Notes: generated by a model from the letters alone, not told the origin. DNA of 64,000 bases from Comamonadaceae bacterium (GCA_947450895.1 CANFWT010000002.1:1-64000), one strand, 5' to 3'; positions 36,418 through 45,516 are shown, counted from the stretch's first letter. Numbers and translations: made by a program.

Positions 36418-37422
36418 TCAGTCCACGGTGGCGCCTGAGTCCTTGACGACTTTGCCCAAACGCACGGTTTCTTTCTTGATCAGCTCGCCAAACTGGGCCG
36501 CCGTGCCGCCCACCACCGGGGTGCCGATCGCTTCCCATTTTTTGTGAAATTCGGTGTCCTGAAAGATGGCGTTGAGCGTGCTGTTGAGCTTGTCGATGAT
36601 GGCCTGTGGCGTGCCCGCGCGCACCGCGATACCGTGCCAGGCGGTGAACTCAAAGCCGGGAACACCCGCCTCGGTCATGGTGGGCACCGTGGGAATAGAA
36701 GGACTGCGTTTGGCCGACGTCACTGCCAAGGGGGTGAGCTTGCCGGACTGGAGATAGGGCAGCGAACTCCCCAAAATATCGAACATCACGCCCACGCTGC
36801 CGCCCAGCACATCGGTCAGGGCCGGGCCCGCGCCCCGGTAAGGAATATGCGCTAGGTTGGTGTCTAGTTGCGTGTTGAACAACTCTCCAACCAAGTGCTG
36901 GGGCGTACCGTTGCCCGCAGAGGCAAAACTAAGTTGGGCCTTTTGCACCTTGAGCAGGTTCACAAATTCCTTCAGCGTCTTCACTCCCAATTTGGGGTTC
37001 ACTTCCAGCACCAGCGGGAAGGCTGAAATCTGGATGACTGGCGCCAAATCGGTCAGTGGGTTGAAGGGCATGCTGCGGTACAGCGTGGAATTCACCGCCA
37101 TCGGGCCGCTGGCCGCCAGAAGAATGGTGTAGCCGTCGGCAGGCGCCTGTTTTGCCACCTCAGCGCTTCCGGTATTGCCGCCCGCGCCGCTCTTGTTATC
37201 CACAATCACCGTCACGCCCAGGCGGTTTTGCAATTCCGTTTGCAGCAGGCGGGCCATCAAATCGGTTGGGCCACCGGGAGGATAGGGCACCACAAAGCGG
37301 ATAGTTTTGCTGGGGTAGGCGTCCTGTGCCTGTGATGCGATTGGCAGCGCCACCACGCCCAACGCAATTGCGAGGCAAGCCGTCAATACGGGCCGGCGGC
37401 GAAACATGGGGTCGTGGTGCAT
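36418..37422 (-). CDS. Bug-family tripartite tricarboxylate transporter substrate-binding protein
   Basis: Periplasmic receptor of the TctC/Bug type, expanded in Burkholderiales. The 334-residue protein has a signal peptide (ACLAIALGVVALPIASQAQ), the family start YPSKTIRFVVPYPPGGPTD, VIVDNKSGAGGNTG and HIPYRGAGPALTDVLGG. The cognate membrane subunits TctA/TctB are not in the window, as is usual for orphan Bug proteins, so the ligand cannot be inferred. Downstream it converges on lspA. Confidence 0.92.
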   Translation of the reverse strand: MHHDPMFRRRPVLTACLAIALGVVALPIASQAQDAYPSKTIRFVVPYPPGGPTDLMARLLQTELQNRLGVTVIVDNKSGAGGNTGSAEVAKQAPADGYTILLAASGPMAVNSTLYRSMPFNPLTDLAPVIQISAFPLVLEVNPKLGVKTLKEFVNLLKVQKAQLSFASAGNGTPQHLVGELFNTQLDTNLAHIPYRGAGPALTDVLGGSVGVMFDILGSSLPYLQSGKLTPLAVTSAKRSPSIPTVPTMTEAGVPGFEFTAWHGIAVRAGTPQAIIDKLNSTLNAIFQDTEFHKKWEAIGTPVVGGTAAQFGELIKKETVRLGKVVKDSGATVD

Positions 37423-37467
37423 GGAGTTTCCTTTTTCAGAGCAATTTCCGAAGACGCGTGCGCTTGT

Positions 37468-38463
37468 TTAGAGGGTCAAAATAGTGCAGCCCGTAGTCTT
37501 GCGGGCTTCCAAGTCGCGGTGCGCCTGCTGCACGTCTTCGAGTGGGTAGCGCTGGTCGATGTGGATAGCCACTTTGCCGCTGGTAACGGCCTCGAACAGG
37601 TCGTCGGCAATTTCTTGGGTGCTCTCGCGCGTAGCAATATGGGTGAAAAGGGTTTGCCGGGTGAGGTAAATCGAGCCCTTGGGGCCAAGAATGCCGGGGG
37701 CCACTGGTGCGACCGGTCCGGAGGCGTTGCCAAAGCTGGCCATCAAACCGAACGGGGCCAGGCAATCCAGCGATTTGTCAAACGTGTCCTTGCCCACCGA
37801 GTCGTACACCACCTTAACGCCTTTGCCGCCGGTAATTTCCTTGACCCTGGCAGCAAAGTCTTCTGTGGCGTAGTTGATCGCAAAGGCAGCGCCATTTTGA
37901 AGCGCCAGCGCGCATTTGGCATCTGATCCGGCGGTGCCGATGAGCTGCAAGCCCAGCGCTTTGGCCCATTGGCAAGCAATCAAGCCCACGCCGCCGGCTG
38001 CGGCGTGGAAAAGCACAAAGTCTCCGGCATGCAAGCCACCCTGTGGCAATGTACGTTTGAGCAAGTACTGCGCTGTCATGCCCTTGAGCATCATGGCCGC
38101 ACCGGTCTCGAAACTAATGGCGTCGGGCAGTTTGCAAACGCATTTGGCAGGCATAACGCGACGCTCGCAATAGGCGCCGGGGGGCTGGCTGGCGTAGGCA
38201 GCGCGGTCGCCCACCTGCAAATGCGCCACCCCAGCGCCCACCGCTTCAATCACACCCGCCGCCTCCATACCGAGCTGCACCGGAAGGCTCATGGGGTACA
38301 GACCGCTGCGCTGGTAGACGTCGATGTAGTTCAAGCCCACCGCGTGGTGGCGGATGCGCACCTCTCCCGGGCCGGGTTCACCAACGCCAATGTGCACCAA
38401 GTGCATTTGTTCGGGACCACCGTGCTGGTCGATTTGGATGGAACGGGAAAGGTGAGAAGACAT
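37468..38463 (-). CDS. Quinone oxidoreductase (NADPH:quinone reductase, MDR family)
   Basis: Zinc-independent medium-chain reductase of the QOR type. The 331-residue protein has the N-terminal GroES-like fold (VGLNYIDVYQRSGLYPM) and the quinone-oxidoreductase signature DFVLFHAAAGGVGLIACQWA. An NADPH site GTAGSDAKCALA follows. It is likely to reduce quinones or enones with NADPH. Its stop is 45 bases upstream of the Bug gene start on the same strand, and an SDR-family gene lies on its upstream side. Confidence 0.9.
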   Translation of the reverse strand: MSSHLSRSIQIDQHGGPEQMHLVHIGVGEPGPGEVRIRHHAVGLNYIDVYQRSGLYPMSLPVQLGMEAAGVIEAVGAGVAHLQVGDRAAYASQPPGAYCERRVMPAKCVCKLPDAISFETGAAMMLKGMTAQYLLKRTLPQGGLHAGDFVLFHAAAGGVGLIACQWAKALGLQLIGTAGSDAKCALALQNGAAFAINYATEDFAARVKEITGGKGVKVVYDSVGKDTFDKSLDCLAPFGLMASFGNASGPVAPVAPGILGPKGSIYLTRQTLFTHIATRESTQEIADDLFEAVTSGKVAIHIDQRYPLEDVQQAHRDLEARKTTGCTILTL

Positions 38464-38542
38464 AGGAAACAGCTCCGAAAATTAGGGGAATTTCTAAATA
38501 CAACTGCCGCATTATTACGCCGCTGGAAAGAGGGCTGCCCGG

Positions 38543-39337
38543 CTACATGGCCCCGGCAAATGCACCGCCATCGACCAGCAGATTTTGCCCTGTGATGTAG
38601 CCGGCCAGCGGGCTGCATAGAAATGCGCACACCGCGCCAAACTCTTCAGGCTGGCCAAAGCGCTGCGCCGGGATGCCCTTACGGCGCAGCGCCGCCAGCG
38701 CATCAACGCTTTGGCCTGATTTTTGCGCTGCCGCAGCGAACAGGCCGCCCAGCCGGTCGGTGTCGAAGGCACCAGGCAGGAGGTTGTTGACGGTGACACC
38801 CTGCGCCGCAATGCCGCTGCGCGCCAGGCCAGCCACAAACCCGGTCAGTCCGCTGCGCGCGCCGTTGGAAAGGCCCAGGGCGTCGATCGGCGCTTTTACT
38901 GCGCTAGAAGTGATGTTGATGATGCGGCCAAAGCCACGTTCGGCCATGGCGTCCACTGTGGCCTTGATCAGCGCAATGGGGGTCAGCATATTGGCATCCA
39001 CGGCGCGGATCCAGTCGTCTCGCTCCCAGTCGCGGAAGTTGCCGCTGGGGGGACCGCCGGCGTTGGTGACCACAATATCGAAGTCACGCCGGATCGCAAA
39101 CACTGCCGCGCGCCCAGCCTGCGTCGTGATGTCTTGGGCGCAGACCTGCACTTGGGCTTGGTTGCCTGGGCCGCGCTGCGCTCGGATGCCTTCCGCCGCA
39201 GCCTCAAGAACGTCGGCGCGGCGTGCCACCATGAGCACGTTCACACCTTCCAAGACCAAGGCCCGGGCGCAACCCCAACCCAAGCCCCGACTGGCCCCGC
39301 ACACCAACGCCCATCTACCTTGCAGTCCCAAATCCAT
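38543..39337 (-). CDS. SDR-family protein lacking the canonical YxxxK catalytic pair
   Basis: A 264-residue Rossmann protein with the cofactor motif GASRGLGWGCA near residue 14 and NAGG near 92. The catalytic-region serine is present in NITSSAVKAP, but the expected YxxxK reads LSNGA in DALGLSNGARSGLTGF, so both Tyr and Lys are absent. The C-terminus has the usual YITGQNLLVDGG. Relatives with the same LSNGAR signature are known among betaproteobacterial SDRs and are annotated generically. It may be a non-classical reductase or a binding protein. AGGGGAAAG precedes the ATG ending 39337. Confidence 0.85.
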   Translation of the reverse strand: MDLGLQGRWALVCGASRGLGWGCARALVLEGVNVLMVARRADVLEAAAEGIRAQRGPGNQAQVQVCAQDITTQAGRAAVFAIRRDFDIVVTNAGGPPSGNFRDWERDDWIRAVDANMLTPIALIKATVDAMAERGFGRIINITSSAVKAPIDALGLSNGARSGLTGFVAGLARSGIAAQGVTVNNLLPGAFDTDRLGGLFAAAAQKSGQSVDALAALRRKGIPAQRFGQPEEFGAVCAFLCSPLAGYITGQNLLVDGGAFAGAM

Positions 39338-39352
39338 GACTTTCCCCTTTGC

Positions 39353-40348
39353 TTAAATTTTGCTATTGCCATCGGCCAACGCTTTGCTGCGTGTGCAGAC
39401 AAATACGCCACCCATCACCAAAACCGTGCCTCCCAACACCCAAGGTGTTAAAGGCTCGTCCAGAAACCATGCTGACATCACCAGGGTCGACATAGGCCCC
39501 ACCATGCCCACTTGGGCGGCCAGGCCAGCGCCCAGGCGCTCAATTGCCAACATCACCAGCACCACCGGCACTACGGTGCATGCGGTAGCGTTGAGCGCTG
39601 ACAGCCACCAGACCGAAGTATCCAAGCCCGCCAGCGAAGACCAGGGGCGCAAAATGGCAAATTGTCCGATACAGAACACACAGGCCACGCAGCTGGCCAG
39701 TCCCACCAAGCGCAACGCGCCCAATCGGCGGACCATCTCGCCGCTGTAAGAGAGATACAACGCGTAACTGATGGCGCTGGCAAACACCAAGCCCGCACCG
39801 AGGCCAACGTTGGCGCCAGTCAGGCGAGCCTCGTGACCAAACACCGAAAGCACGCCGCCGTAGCTGATTGCCAGCCCGGCCCACTGGAAACGGCTGATGG
39901 GTCTGCGGTAGAGCAAGGCGCCCAAGATCAACACCAGCGTGGGATTGAGGTACAGAATCAGCCGCTCAAAGGAGGCGCTGACATAGGCCAGGCCTGCGAA
40001 ATCCAGAAAACTGGCCAGGTAATAGCCCGTAAAACCCAGCCAGGCTACGCCCAATAGATCGGCTCGGGTCAAGGCTGGGGCCGACTTTGCAGCGCGTGTG
40101 CGGCCTGCCCACCAGGCCATCGCCGCGAAGAAGGGCAAGGCCAGCAGCATGCGCAGCATCAGCAAGGTGATCGCATCGACACCATGGCGATAGGCCAGTT
40201 TTACGATGATGGCCTTGCCACTGAACGCGATCGCACCCAACAAGGCCAATACCACCCCCCCGGCCATCGATGGCGTGACCGAAGCAGAGGCTTTGGATGG
40301 CGAGCCTGGCGAGGATGAAAGGGAGGTGCGGTGCACTTTGGGCGGCAC
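39353..40348 (-). CDS. DMT-superfamily (EamA) transporter
   Basis: A 331-residue inner-membrane protein with ten predicted helices in two EamA repeats, of the RhaT/YdcZ/RarD exporter class. Recognisable stretches are YLNPTLVLILGALLYRR at the end of repeat one and GPMSTLVMSAWFLDEPLT in repeat two. The substrate is unknown. The open frame begins with a GTG ending 40348, and a later start near SMAGGVVLALLG is possible. The SDR gene follows 15 bases downstream, so they may be co-transcribed. Confidence 0.86.
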   Translation of the reverse strand: MPPKVHRTSLSSSPGSPSKASASVTPSMAGGVVLALLGAIAFSGKAIIVKLAYRHGVDAITLLMLRMLLALPFFAAMAWWAGRTRAAKSAPALTRADLLGVAWLGFTGYYLASFLDFAGLAYVSASFERLILYLNPTLVLILGALLYRRPISRFQWAGLAISYGGVLSVFGHEARLTGANVGLGAGLVFASAISYALYLSYSGEMVRRLGALRLVGLASCVACVFCIGQFAILRPWSSLAGLDTSVWWLSALNATACTVVPVVLVMLAIERLGAGLAAQVGMVGPMSTLVMSAWFLDEPLTPWVLGGTVLVMGGVFVCTRSKALADGNSKI

Positions 40349-40520
40349 GCGAAACGTAACCGAATTTGCAAAATACGCCCATTGTCACTTGCTTCCAGGC
40401 CAAGGTTTGCGCTCTGTCATCTACAAATGACGATTCCAGGCATAGGATGTCCCAAAAGCGCTCCCGAGATGCCAGACAAGCCCTTCAGGCTGCTAGACAC
40501 CGCTGTAATTTTGTCGCCAA

Positions 40521-40898
40521 TCAGTCCCGGACTCCGAGCACACGCTTGGCCATCTCGTAGTTTGCGTCGGTAGGGTCAAGGCGCCAACCGGCAGTGAGCA
40601 TGCGGTTCATAAACTGCCGGTTGTATAAAAATGGAAACACCAGCTGGGACAGCCCCAATGACACCACCGTGATCAGAAAGTGCAACACACCGACACCCAG
40701 CTCCCCCCGAACCACTGGCACAAACCAACCAAAAACCAGGTAAGTCCAGCTAAAGCCAAGAAAGCCCTTCTTTACCAAGCCCGAGTCGGTATGGATGATG
40801 CGCACCGGCTTTTGCAATCCCAGAATCAGCACGCCACCAGCGATAACGCCGACCAGAATCAGAAAACCCAAACCATGGAACACGGAAAAATCGCCCAT
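40521..40898 (-). CDS. Small conserved membrane protein of unknown function
   Basis: A 125-residue protein. One N-terminal hydrophobic helix (about 8-27) is followed by HTDSGLVKKGFLGFSWTYLVFGWFVP and a second pair of hydrophobic segments near 65-90. The C-terminus, AGWRLDPTDANYEMAKRVLG, is polar. The pattern recalls small proteins often annotated near HrgC or TM2 proteins, but no function is assigned. The ATG ending 40898 is chosen, since the longer frame has no similarity. It diverges from mgtA with 101 bases between starts. Confidence 0.7.
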   Translation of the reverse strand: MGDFSVFHGLGFLILVGVIAGGVLILGLQKPVRIIHTDSGLVKKGFLGFSWTYLVFGWFVPVVRGELGVGVLHFLITVVSLGLSQLVFPFLYNRQFMNRMLTAGWRLDPTDANYEMAKRVLGVRD

Positions 40899-40999
40899 AT
40901 TTGGCCTTCCCACAACAGTGGTCCCAGTATAGGGCGGGCGAACGCGCGGCACCCCAACGGATGGCGTAAGCGGCGGGGTCAGCGCGCGCGCGCCAACCG

Positions 41000-43714
41000 A
41001 TGAACCGTCCGGAGCGCTTTTTCGGCTTAAGCGCTTTTTTGCGCCGTTACCGCCGCAGGTCACACTTTGGTAGCGCAGCCCTGCTCAGCGTGATCGGCAG
41101 TCACGGCGCTGTGCCCGCGCGGCGCCCGCCCTTGGGCAAAGCCTTGGCAGAAACCGCGCGCAAGACCCCCGCCGCGGCGCTGGCGCGCTTGGGTAGCCGC
41201 GAAACGGGTCTGAGCAGCGAAGAAGCAGCACAACGCCTGGCCCAATTTGGACCCAACGAGGTGGACCACGAAAAGCCACTATCTCCCTGGATGCACCTTT
41301 GGCTGTGCTACAAAAATCCGTTCAACCTGCTGCTCACGGTCTTGGCCGCAGTGTCTTACAGCACCGGCGATGCCAAGGGAACCACGGTCATCAGCGTGAT
41401 GGTTGTCCTGAGCAGTGGCATACGCTTTGTGCAGGAGGGTCGTTCCCGCAGCACCGCTGAAGGACTTAAAGCCTTGGTCAGCAACTCCGCAACCGTAGTG
41501 CGTGACGGCATCCACCGGGAACTGCCGATGCGTGATGTGGTTCCGGGGGACCTCGTTGCCCTGTCCGCCGGGGACATGATTGCGGCCGACTGCCGTGTGC
41601 TCCAAGCGCGGGACCTGTTTGTCTCTCAGTCCGCGATGACTGGCGAATCCTTGCCCTTGGAAAAAGTGTCGCTCGCCGCCCAGACTGCAGGCCAGACCAC
41701 CGCGCTAGAGCAAAACAATCTGGTGTTCATGGGCACCAACGTGGTTTCCGGTACCGCCACCGCCTTGGTGGTGACCACTGGCGCACACACGTACTTTGGA
41801 ACCCTGGCAGCCAGCGCATCGGTCAGCGAGGCGGCGCCCAACGCGTTTCAAGCCGGCGTCAACAGCGTCAGCTGGCTTCTGATTCGCTTCGCGCTGGTCA
41901 TGGTGCCCATTGTGTTCGTGGTCAACGGCATCACCAAAAATGACTGGCCGCAAGCATTTTTGTTCGCACTGTCTGTGGCCGTGGGTTTGACACCGGAAAT
42001 GTTGCCCATGATCGTGACCTCAACTCTGGCCAAGGGCGCGCTGGCGCTGTCACGCAAAAAAGTGGTGGTCAAGCGGCTCGATGCGATTCAAAATTTTGGC
42101 GCGATGGACGTCTTGTGTACCGACAAAACCGGCACGCTGACCCAAGACAAAATTGCACTGGCGCACCACGCAGACATCTTCGGCCAACCCTCGGACGAGG
42201 TACTTGGCTTTGCATTTCTCAACAGCCACTACCAAACCGGTCTGAAAAACCTCCTTGACCGCGCGGTGCTGGAGCACGTGGAATTGGCGACTGAGCTGCA
42301 GTTGGAGGCCAACTACCGAAAAATAGACGAAATACCGTTTGACTTTCAGCGCCGGCGCATGTCGGTGGTGGTCAGCGAGCGCGAGCACCACCATGAGCTG
42401 ATTTGCAAAGGCGCCTTGGAGGAAGTGCTGGCAGTTTGCACATCGGTGCGCGTCGACCGGGGCCACGGACTGCAGGACCTTCCCTTGGATGCGGACCTGG
42501 TGGCCCAGGTCCACCAGGTCACCGCTGCAATGGCGCAAGACGGCCTGCGCGTGGTGGCAGTGGCGATGAAGGAGTTGTCTTTGAACCAGACCAGCTTTGG
42601 CGTGGTTGACGAGTCGCAACTCACGCTGCTGGGCTACGTCGCTTTTTTGGATCCCCCTAAAGACAGCGCAGCGCCCGCCTTGGCCGCGCTGGCCGCGCAC
42701 GGCGTTCAGCTCAAGGTGCTCACGGGAGACAACGCGCTGGTGACCGCCCATGTGTGCCGCCAAGTCGGCTTGGCAAGCAAATCCGTCTTGGTCGGTCCAA
42801 CGATCGACCGCATGGGCGACGCGGCCTTAGCCCGCGCGGTGGAAGCGCATCAGATTTTTGCCAAGCTCACCCCCTTGCACAAAGAACGCATCGTTCGCTC
42901 GCTGCGCAGCAATGGCCATGTGGTTGGATTTATGGGTGACGGCATCAATGATGCGCCGGCCTTACGGGCCGCCGACATCGGTATTTCGGTGGACTCGGCC
43001 GTCGACATTGCCAAGGAAGCGGCCGACATCATCCTGCTGGAAAAAAGCCTGATGGTGTTGGACCAGGGGGTCGTCGAGGGACGCTCTACCTTCTCCAACA
43101 TGCTCAAGTACATCCGCATGACCGCCAGTTCCAATTTTGGCAACGTATTGTCCGTGTTGGTGGCCAGCGCTTTTTTACCGTTCTTGCCCATGCTTCCTTT
43201 ACAGCTGTTGGTGCAAAACCTGTTTTATGACATCGCACAAACCGGCATTCCCTTCGACCGGGTTGACACTGAACTCGTCGCCCAGCCACTGCACTGGCGC
43301 CCCGACGACATCGGTCGCTTCATGCTGTTTTTTGGGCCTATCAGCTCTCTATTTGACATCGCCACGTTCGCGGTCATGTGGTGGGTGTTCGGCGCCAACA
43401 CCGTGGGACAACAGACCCTGTTCCAGTCCGGTTGGTTCGTGGTCGGCTTGCTGACGCAAACCCTGGTGGTACACATGATCCGCACACCCAAACTGCCATT
43501 CATCGAAAGCCGTGCCGCAGCTCCGCTACTGGCTACCAGCCTGCTCATCATGGCGCTCGGCATCTACTTACCCATGGGGTCCATGGCCGCTTATTTCAAA
43601 TTGCAAGCGCTGCCGCTGGCTTACTTCGCCTGGCTGGCGGCGCTGCTGGGCGGCTATTTGGGACTTACGACACTAATGAAGCGCTACTACATACGGCGCT
43701 TTGGATGGCAGTAA
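41000..43714 (+). CDS. mgtA: Magnesium-translocating P-type ATPase
   Basis: Imports Mg2+ across the inner membrane using ATP. The 904-residue protein has an N-terminal cation-ATPase domain (LSSEEAAQRLAQFGPNEV), the actuator loop with AMTGESLPLEK and the phosphorylation motif CTDKTGTLTQD. The nucleotide-binding domain has KGALEEVL, the hinge is MGDGINDAPALRAADIG, and about ten membrane helices are present. The IIIB-type C-terminus is complete. Only 101 bases separate it from the divergent gene, too short for the long Mg-sensing leader of enteric mgtA, so regulation must differ. Confidence 0.94.
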   Translation: MNRPERFFGLSAFLRRYRRRSHFGSAALLSVIGSHGAVPARRPPLGKALAETARKTPAAALARLGSRETGLSSEEAAQRLAQFGPNEVDHEKPLSPWMHLWLCYKNPFNLLLTVLAAVSYSTGDAKGTTVISVMVVLSSGIRFVQEGRSRSTAEGLKALVSNSATVVRDGIHRELPMRDVVPGDLVALSAGDMIAADCRVLQARDLFVSQSAMTGESLPLEKVSLAAQTAGQTTALEQNNLVFMGTNVVSGTATALVVTTGAHTYFGTLAASASVSEAAPNAFQAGVNSVSWLLIRFALVMVPIVFVVNGITKNDWPQAFLFALSVAVGLTPEMLPMIVTSTLAKGALALSRKKVVVKRLDAIQNFGAMDVLCTDKTGTLTQDKIALAHHADIFGQPSDEVLGFAFLNSHYQTGLKNLLDRAVLEHVELATELQLEANYRKIDEIPFDFQRRRMSVVVSEREHHHELICKGALEEVLAVCTSVRVDRGHGLQDLPLDADLVAQVHQVTAAMAQDGLRVVAVAMKELSLNQTSFGVVDESQLTLLGYVAFLDPPKDSAAPALAALAAHGVQLKVLTGDNALVTAHVCRQVGLASKSVLVGPTIDRMGDAALARAVEAHQIFAKLTPLHKERIVRSLRSNGHVVGFMGDGINDAPALRAADIGISVDSAVDIAKEAADIILLEKSLMVLDQGVVEGRSTFSNMLKYIRMTASSNFGNVLSVLVASAFLPFLPMLPLQLLVQNLFYDIAQTGIPFDRVDTELVAQPLHWRPDDIGRFMLFFGPISSLFDIATFAVMWWVFGANTVGQQTLFQSGWFVVGLLTQTLVVHMIRTPKLPFIESRAAAPLLATSLLIMALGIYLPMGSMAAYFKLQALPLAYFAWLAALLGGYLGLTTLMKRYYIRRFGWQ

Positions 43715-43878
43715 GGCGCCCATTGAGGCGCCGTTTGGCGCGCACTGCAGCAAAGCCAGGGGCGCCGACACAACAACACTCCTGTAAAGCCGGGTAAAGG
43801 TCCGCCGAATGGTCAACACCCGGGCCCACAGCGCGTTGTAAGCGCATGGCAGTTTCGCCATGGCACAGAAAGTACAAG

Positions 43879-44196
43879 ATGTTGAAAAGCTCGCTCGTTA
43901 CCGCATTGCTCGCTTTCTCTGGCTTGATGGCACAAGCACAAACTACAAGCCAAACCCCAGCGACCCCCGCAGCGCCGGCCAAAGTCGCCGCACCCGCACC
44001 CGCAAGCTCGACACCGAGCACAAAGCCGGCATCAGCCGCGCCAGCACCGGCCACACCAGCGCCTGAAGTCAAGCAATCCAAAACCGGTATTTGCCACGAC
44101 CAAAGCAGCAAAGGCTACAAACAGCTCAAGAAATTCACCGAATTCAAGAGCATGGAAGACTGTATCAAGAGTGGTGGACGGGCAGCCAAAAAATAG
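43879..44196 (+). CDS. Small exported Pro/Ala-rich protein with C-terminal CHD-type domain
   Basis: A 105-residue protein with a signal peptide (MLKSSLVTALLAFSGLMAQAQ) cut after AQA. A low-complexity linker of about 45 residues rich in Ala, Pro, Thr and Ser follows. A C-terminal module of about 35 residues contains TGICHDQSSKGYKQLKKFTEF and SMEDCIKSGGR, with two cysteines likely to pair. Similar ICHD...C..SGGR modules occur at the ends of other small secreted proteins; the function is not established. The ATG at 43879 is preferred over an upstream start that would lose the signal peptide N-terminus. Confidence 0.75.
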   Translation: MLKSSLVTALLAFSGLMAQAQTTSQTPATPAAPAKVAAPAPASSTPSTKPASAAPAPATPAPEVKQSKTGICHDQSSKGYKQLKKFTEFKSMEDCIKSGGRAAKK

Positions 44197-44219
44197 TTCT
44201 GGGCCTTCACAGCAGCCTG

Positions 44220-44246
44220 AAGTCGGGCCTGGCAAGCCGACTTTAG
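44220..44246 (+). terminator. Weak hairpin after the small exported protein gene
   Basis: A 7-bp stem (44220-44226 with 44237-44243, AAGTCGG/CCGACTT) with a 10-base loop and only a short T tract. It is a plausible but weak terminator. Confidence 0.35.
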
Positions 44247-44367
44247 GCCCGCTGCAAGTTAAGACCCAAAAACAGGACACCACCGGCCTGAAAACGCCAT
44301 GCTGGAGCCCGCCAGCCACCGCAACACCGGCATTGACAATGCCCTGTGCACATTTGGTGCGCGAAAC

Positions 44368-44396
44368 AAAAAAAAGGGCTTACCAATGTAAGCCCC
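44368..44396 (-). terminator. Rho-independent terminator after tRNA-Val
   Basis: An 8-bp perfect stem (44376-44383 with 44388-44395, GGGCTTAC/GTAAGCCC) with a 4-base loop. On the minus strand eight U residues follow (A run 44368-44375). It would end a transcript covering hup and tRNA-Val. Confidence 0.88.
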
Positions 44397-44416
44397 TTCG
44401 ATAACAGCAGAAGTGG

Positions 44417-44492
44417 TGGTGGGTGATGACGGGCTCGAACCGCCGACCTACGCCGTGTAAAGGCGCCGCTCTACCAACTGAGCTAATCACCC
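44417..44492 (-). tRNA. tRNA-Val (anticodon TAC), CCA encoded
   Basis: A full cloverleaf is visible on the minus strand. The acceptor stem pairs GGGTGAT with ATCACCC; the D arm is GCTC-AGTTGGTA-GAGC. The anticodon stem GCGCC/GGCGT carries loop TTTACAC (anticodon TAC, decoding GUA), and the T arm GGCGG-TTCGAGC-CCGTC follows. The discriminator base is A, and CCA is present in the DNA at 44417-44419. The gene starts 13 bases after the hup stop, suggesting a joint transcript. Confidence 0.96.
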
Positions 44493-44505
44493 CACTTGTA
44501 CAAAT

Positions 44506-44778
44506 TCAGTTCAACGCATCTTTCAAGGCTTTGCCTGGACGAAACTTCGGAACATTTGATTGCGCGATTTTAATCGCAACGCCAGTGCTTGGATTGCGCC
44601 CGGCGCGGGCAGCGCGTTGGCTCACCACAAAAGTTCCAAAACCCACCAAAGTCACTGCGTCCTTGTTTTTCAACGTCATTGTCACCGCGCCCAAAACCGC
44701 TTCCAGCGCGCGCGCAGCGCAAGCCTTAGAAAGGTCAGCGTGCTCGGCGATGTGTTCAATCAATTCAGCCTTGTTCAT
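44506..44778 (-). CDS. HU family DNA-binding protein
   Basis: A 90-residue histone-like protein that bends DNA and shapes the nucleoid. It opens [19 protein letters not shown] and has [22 protein letters not shown], the HU/IHF signature. The arm tip keeps RNPSTG, with [19 protein letters not shown] at the C-terminus. HU rather than IHF is favoured by the start and overall similarity. AGGGA lies before the ATG ending 44778. tRNA-Val lies directly downstream on the same strand. Confidence 0.93.
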   Translation of the reverse strand: MNKAELIEHIAEHADLSKACAARALEAVLGAVTMTLKNKDAVTLVGFGTFVVSQRAARAGRNPSTGVAIKIAQSNVPKFRPGKALKDALN

Positions 44779-44940
44779 GGCAGGTCCCTGGTTACACCCG
44801 GCAATGCCTCGCAAGCGAGGCGGTTCAAAGCGGAGCTGAAGTTTATGCGCAATCTCCGCCGCGTTTTGGCGCCGAGCGCAAAAAAATTGGTTTTCGGCCA
44901 AAGCCACGCCGAGCCCGGCCCGCTCACTTGCCACGCTACG

Positions 44941-45516
44941 CTATTTGTTGCGTGCCCGAATTTCCGGGATTGCCTTTTGCAGATAAAACACCATGGACCA
45001 CACCGTCAGACCGGCCGCAGCCCACATCAACACCACGCCCCAGGAGTGCGTGTCGACGGCGCCCAACAACAGACCGTCAAACAACAGGAAGGGAATGGCC
45101 ACCATTTGCGCCACCGTCTTGAGCTTGCCGATCATATGAACCGCCACGCTCTTAGAGGCGCCAATTTGCGCCATCCATTCGCGCAAGGCGGAAATGGCAA
45201 TCTCGCGCCCAATAATGATGAGCGCCACAAATACGTCGGCGCGCTGCAAGTGCACCAGCACCAGCACACAGGCGCAGACCAAAAACTTGTCCGCTACCGG
45301 GTCTAGAAAAGCGCCAAACGACGAAGTTTGGTTGAGCTTGCGCGCCAGGTAGCCGTCCAGCCAGTCGGTCAGCGCGAACACCACGAACATCAGGGTGGCA
45401 GCCAGGTTTTTTTCCGCCATCGTGGCGGTCCCCTCAGGCAGGTAAAACACCCCGGCAATCAAAGGAATCGCAAAAATGCGCGTCCATGTCAAAAGCGTCG
45501 GGATGGTGGTGAACAT
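44941..45516 (-). CDS. pgsA: CDP-diacylglycerol--glycerol-3-phosphate 3-phosphatidyltransferase
   Basis: Makes phosphatidylglycerophosphate, committed to anionic phospholipid synthesis. The 191-residue inner-membrane protein has the CDP-alcohol phosphotransferase motif DG-x2-AR-x8-G-x3-D-x3-D in DGYLARKLNQTSSFGAFLDP, continuing VADK. The N-terminus NIPT-like segment is TIPTLLTWTRIFAIPLI. The ATG ending 45516 follows the uvrC stop by 19 bases; uvrC-pgsA adjacency is common in proteobacteria. Confidence 0.94.
   Translation of the reverse strand: MFTTIPTLLTWTRIFAIPLIAGVFYLPEGTATMAEKNLAATLMFVVFALTDWLDGYLARKLNQTSSFGAFLDPVADKFLVCACVLVLVHLQRADVFVALIIIGREIAISALREWMAQIGASKSVAVHMIGKLKTVAQMVAIPFLLFDGLLLGAVDTHSWGVVLMWAAAGLTVWSMVFYLQKAIPEIRARNK

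Noticed and set aside
40899-40999. Magnesium-sensing leader or riboswitch before mgtA
   Set aside because: Only 101 bases separate the divergent starts, and no alternative stem-loops or leader peptide were seen.
43716-43733. Terminator of mgtA (GGCGCC repeats)
   Set aside because: The stem is a self-complementary hexamer pair with only three T after it; too weak to call.
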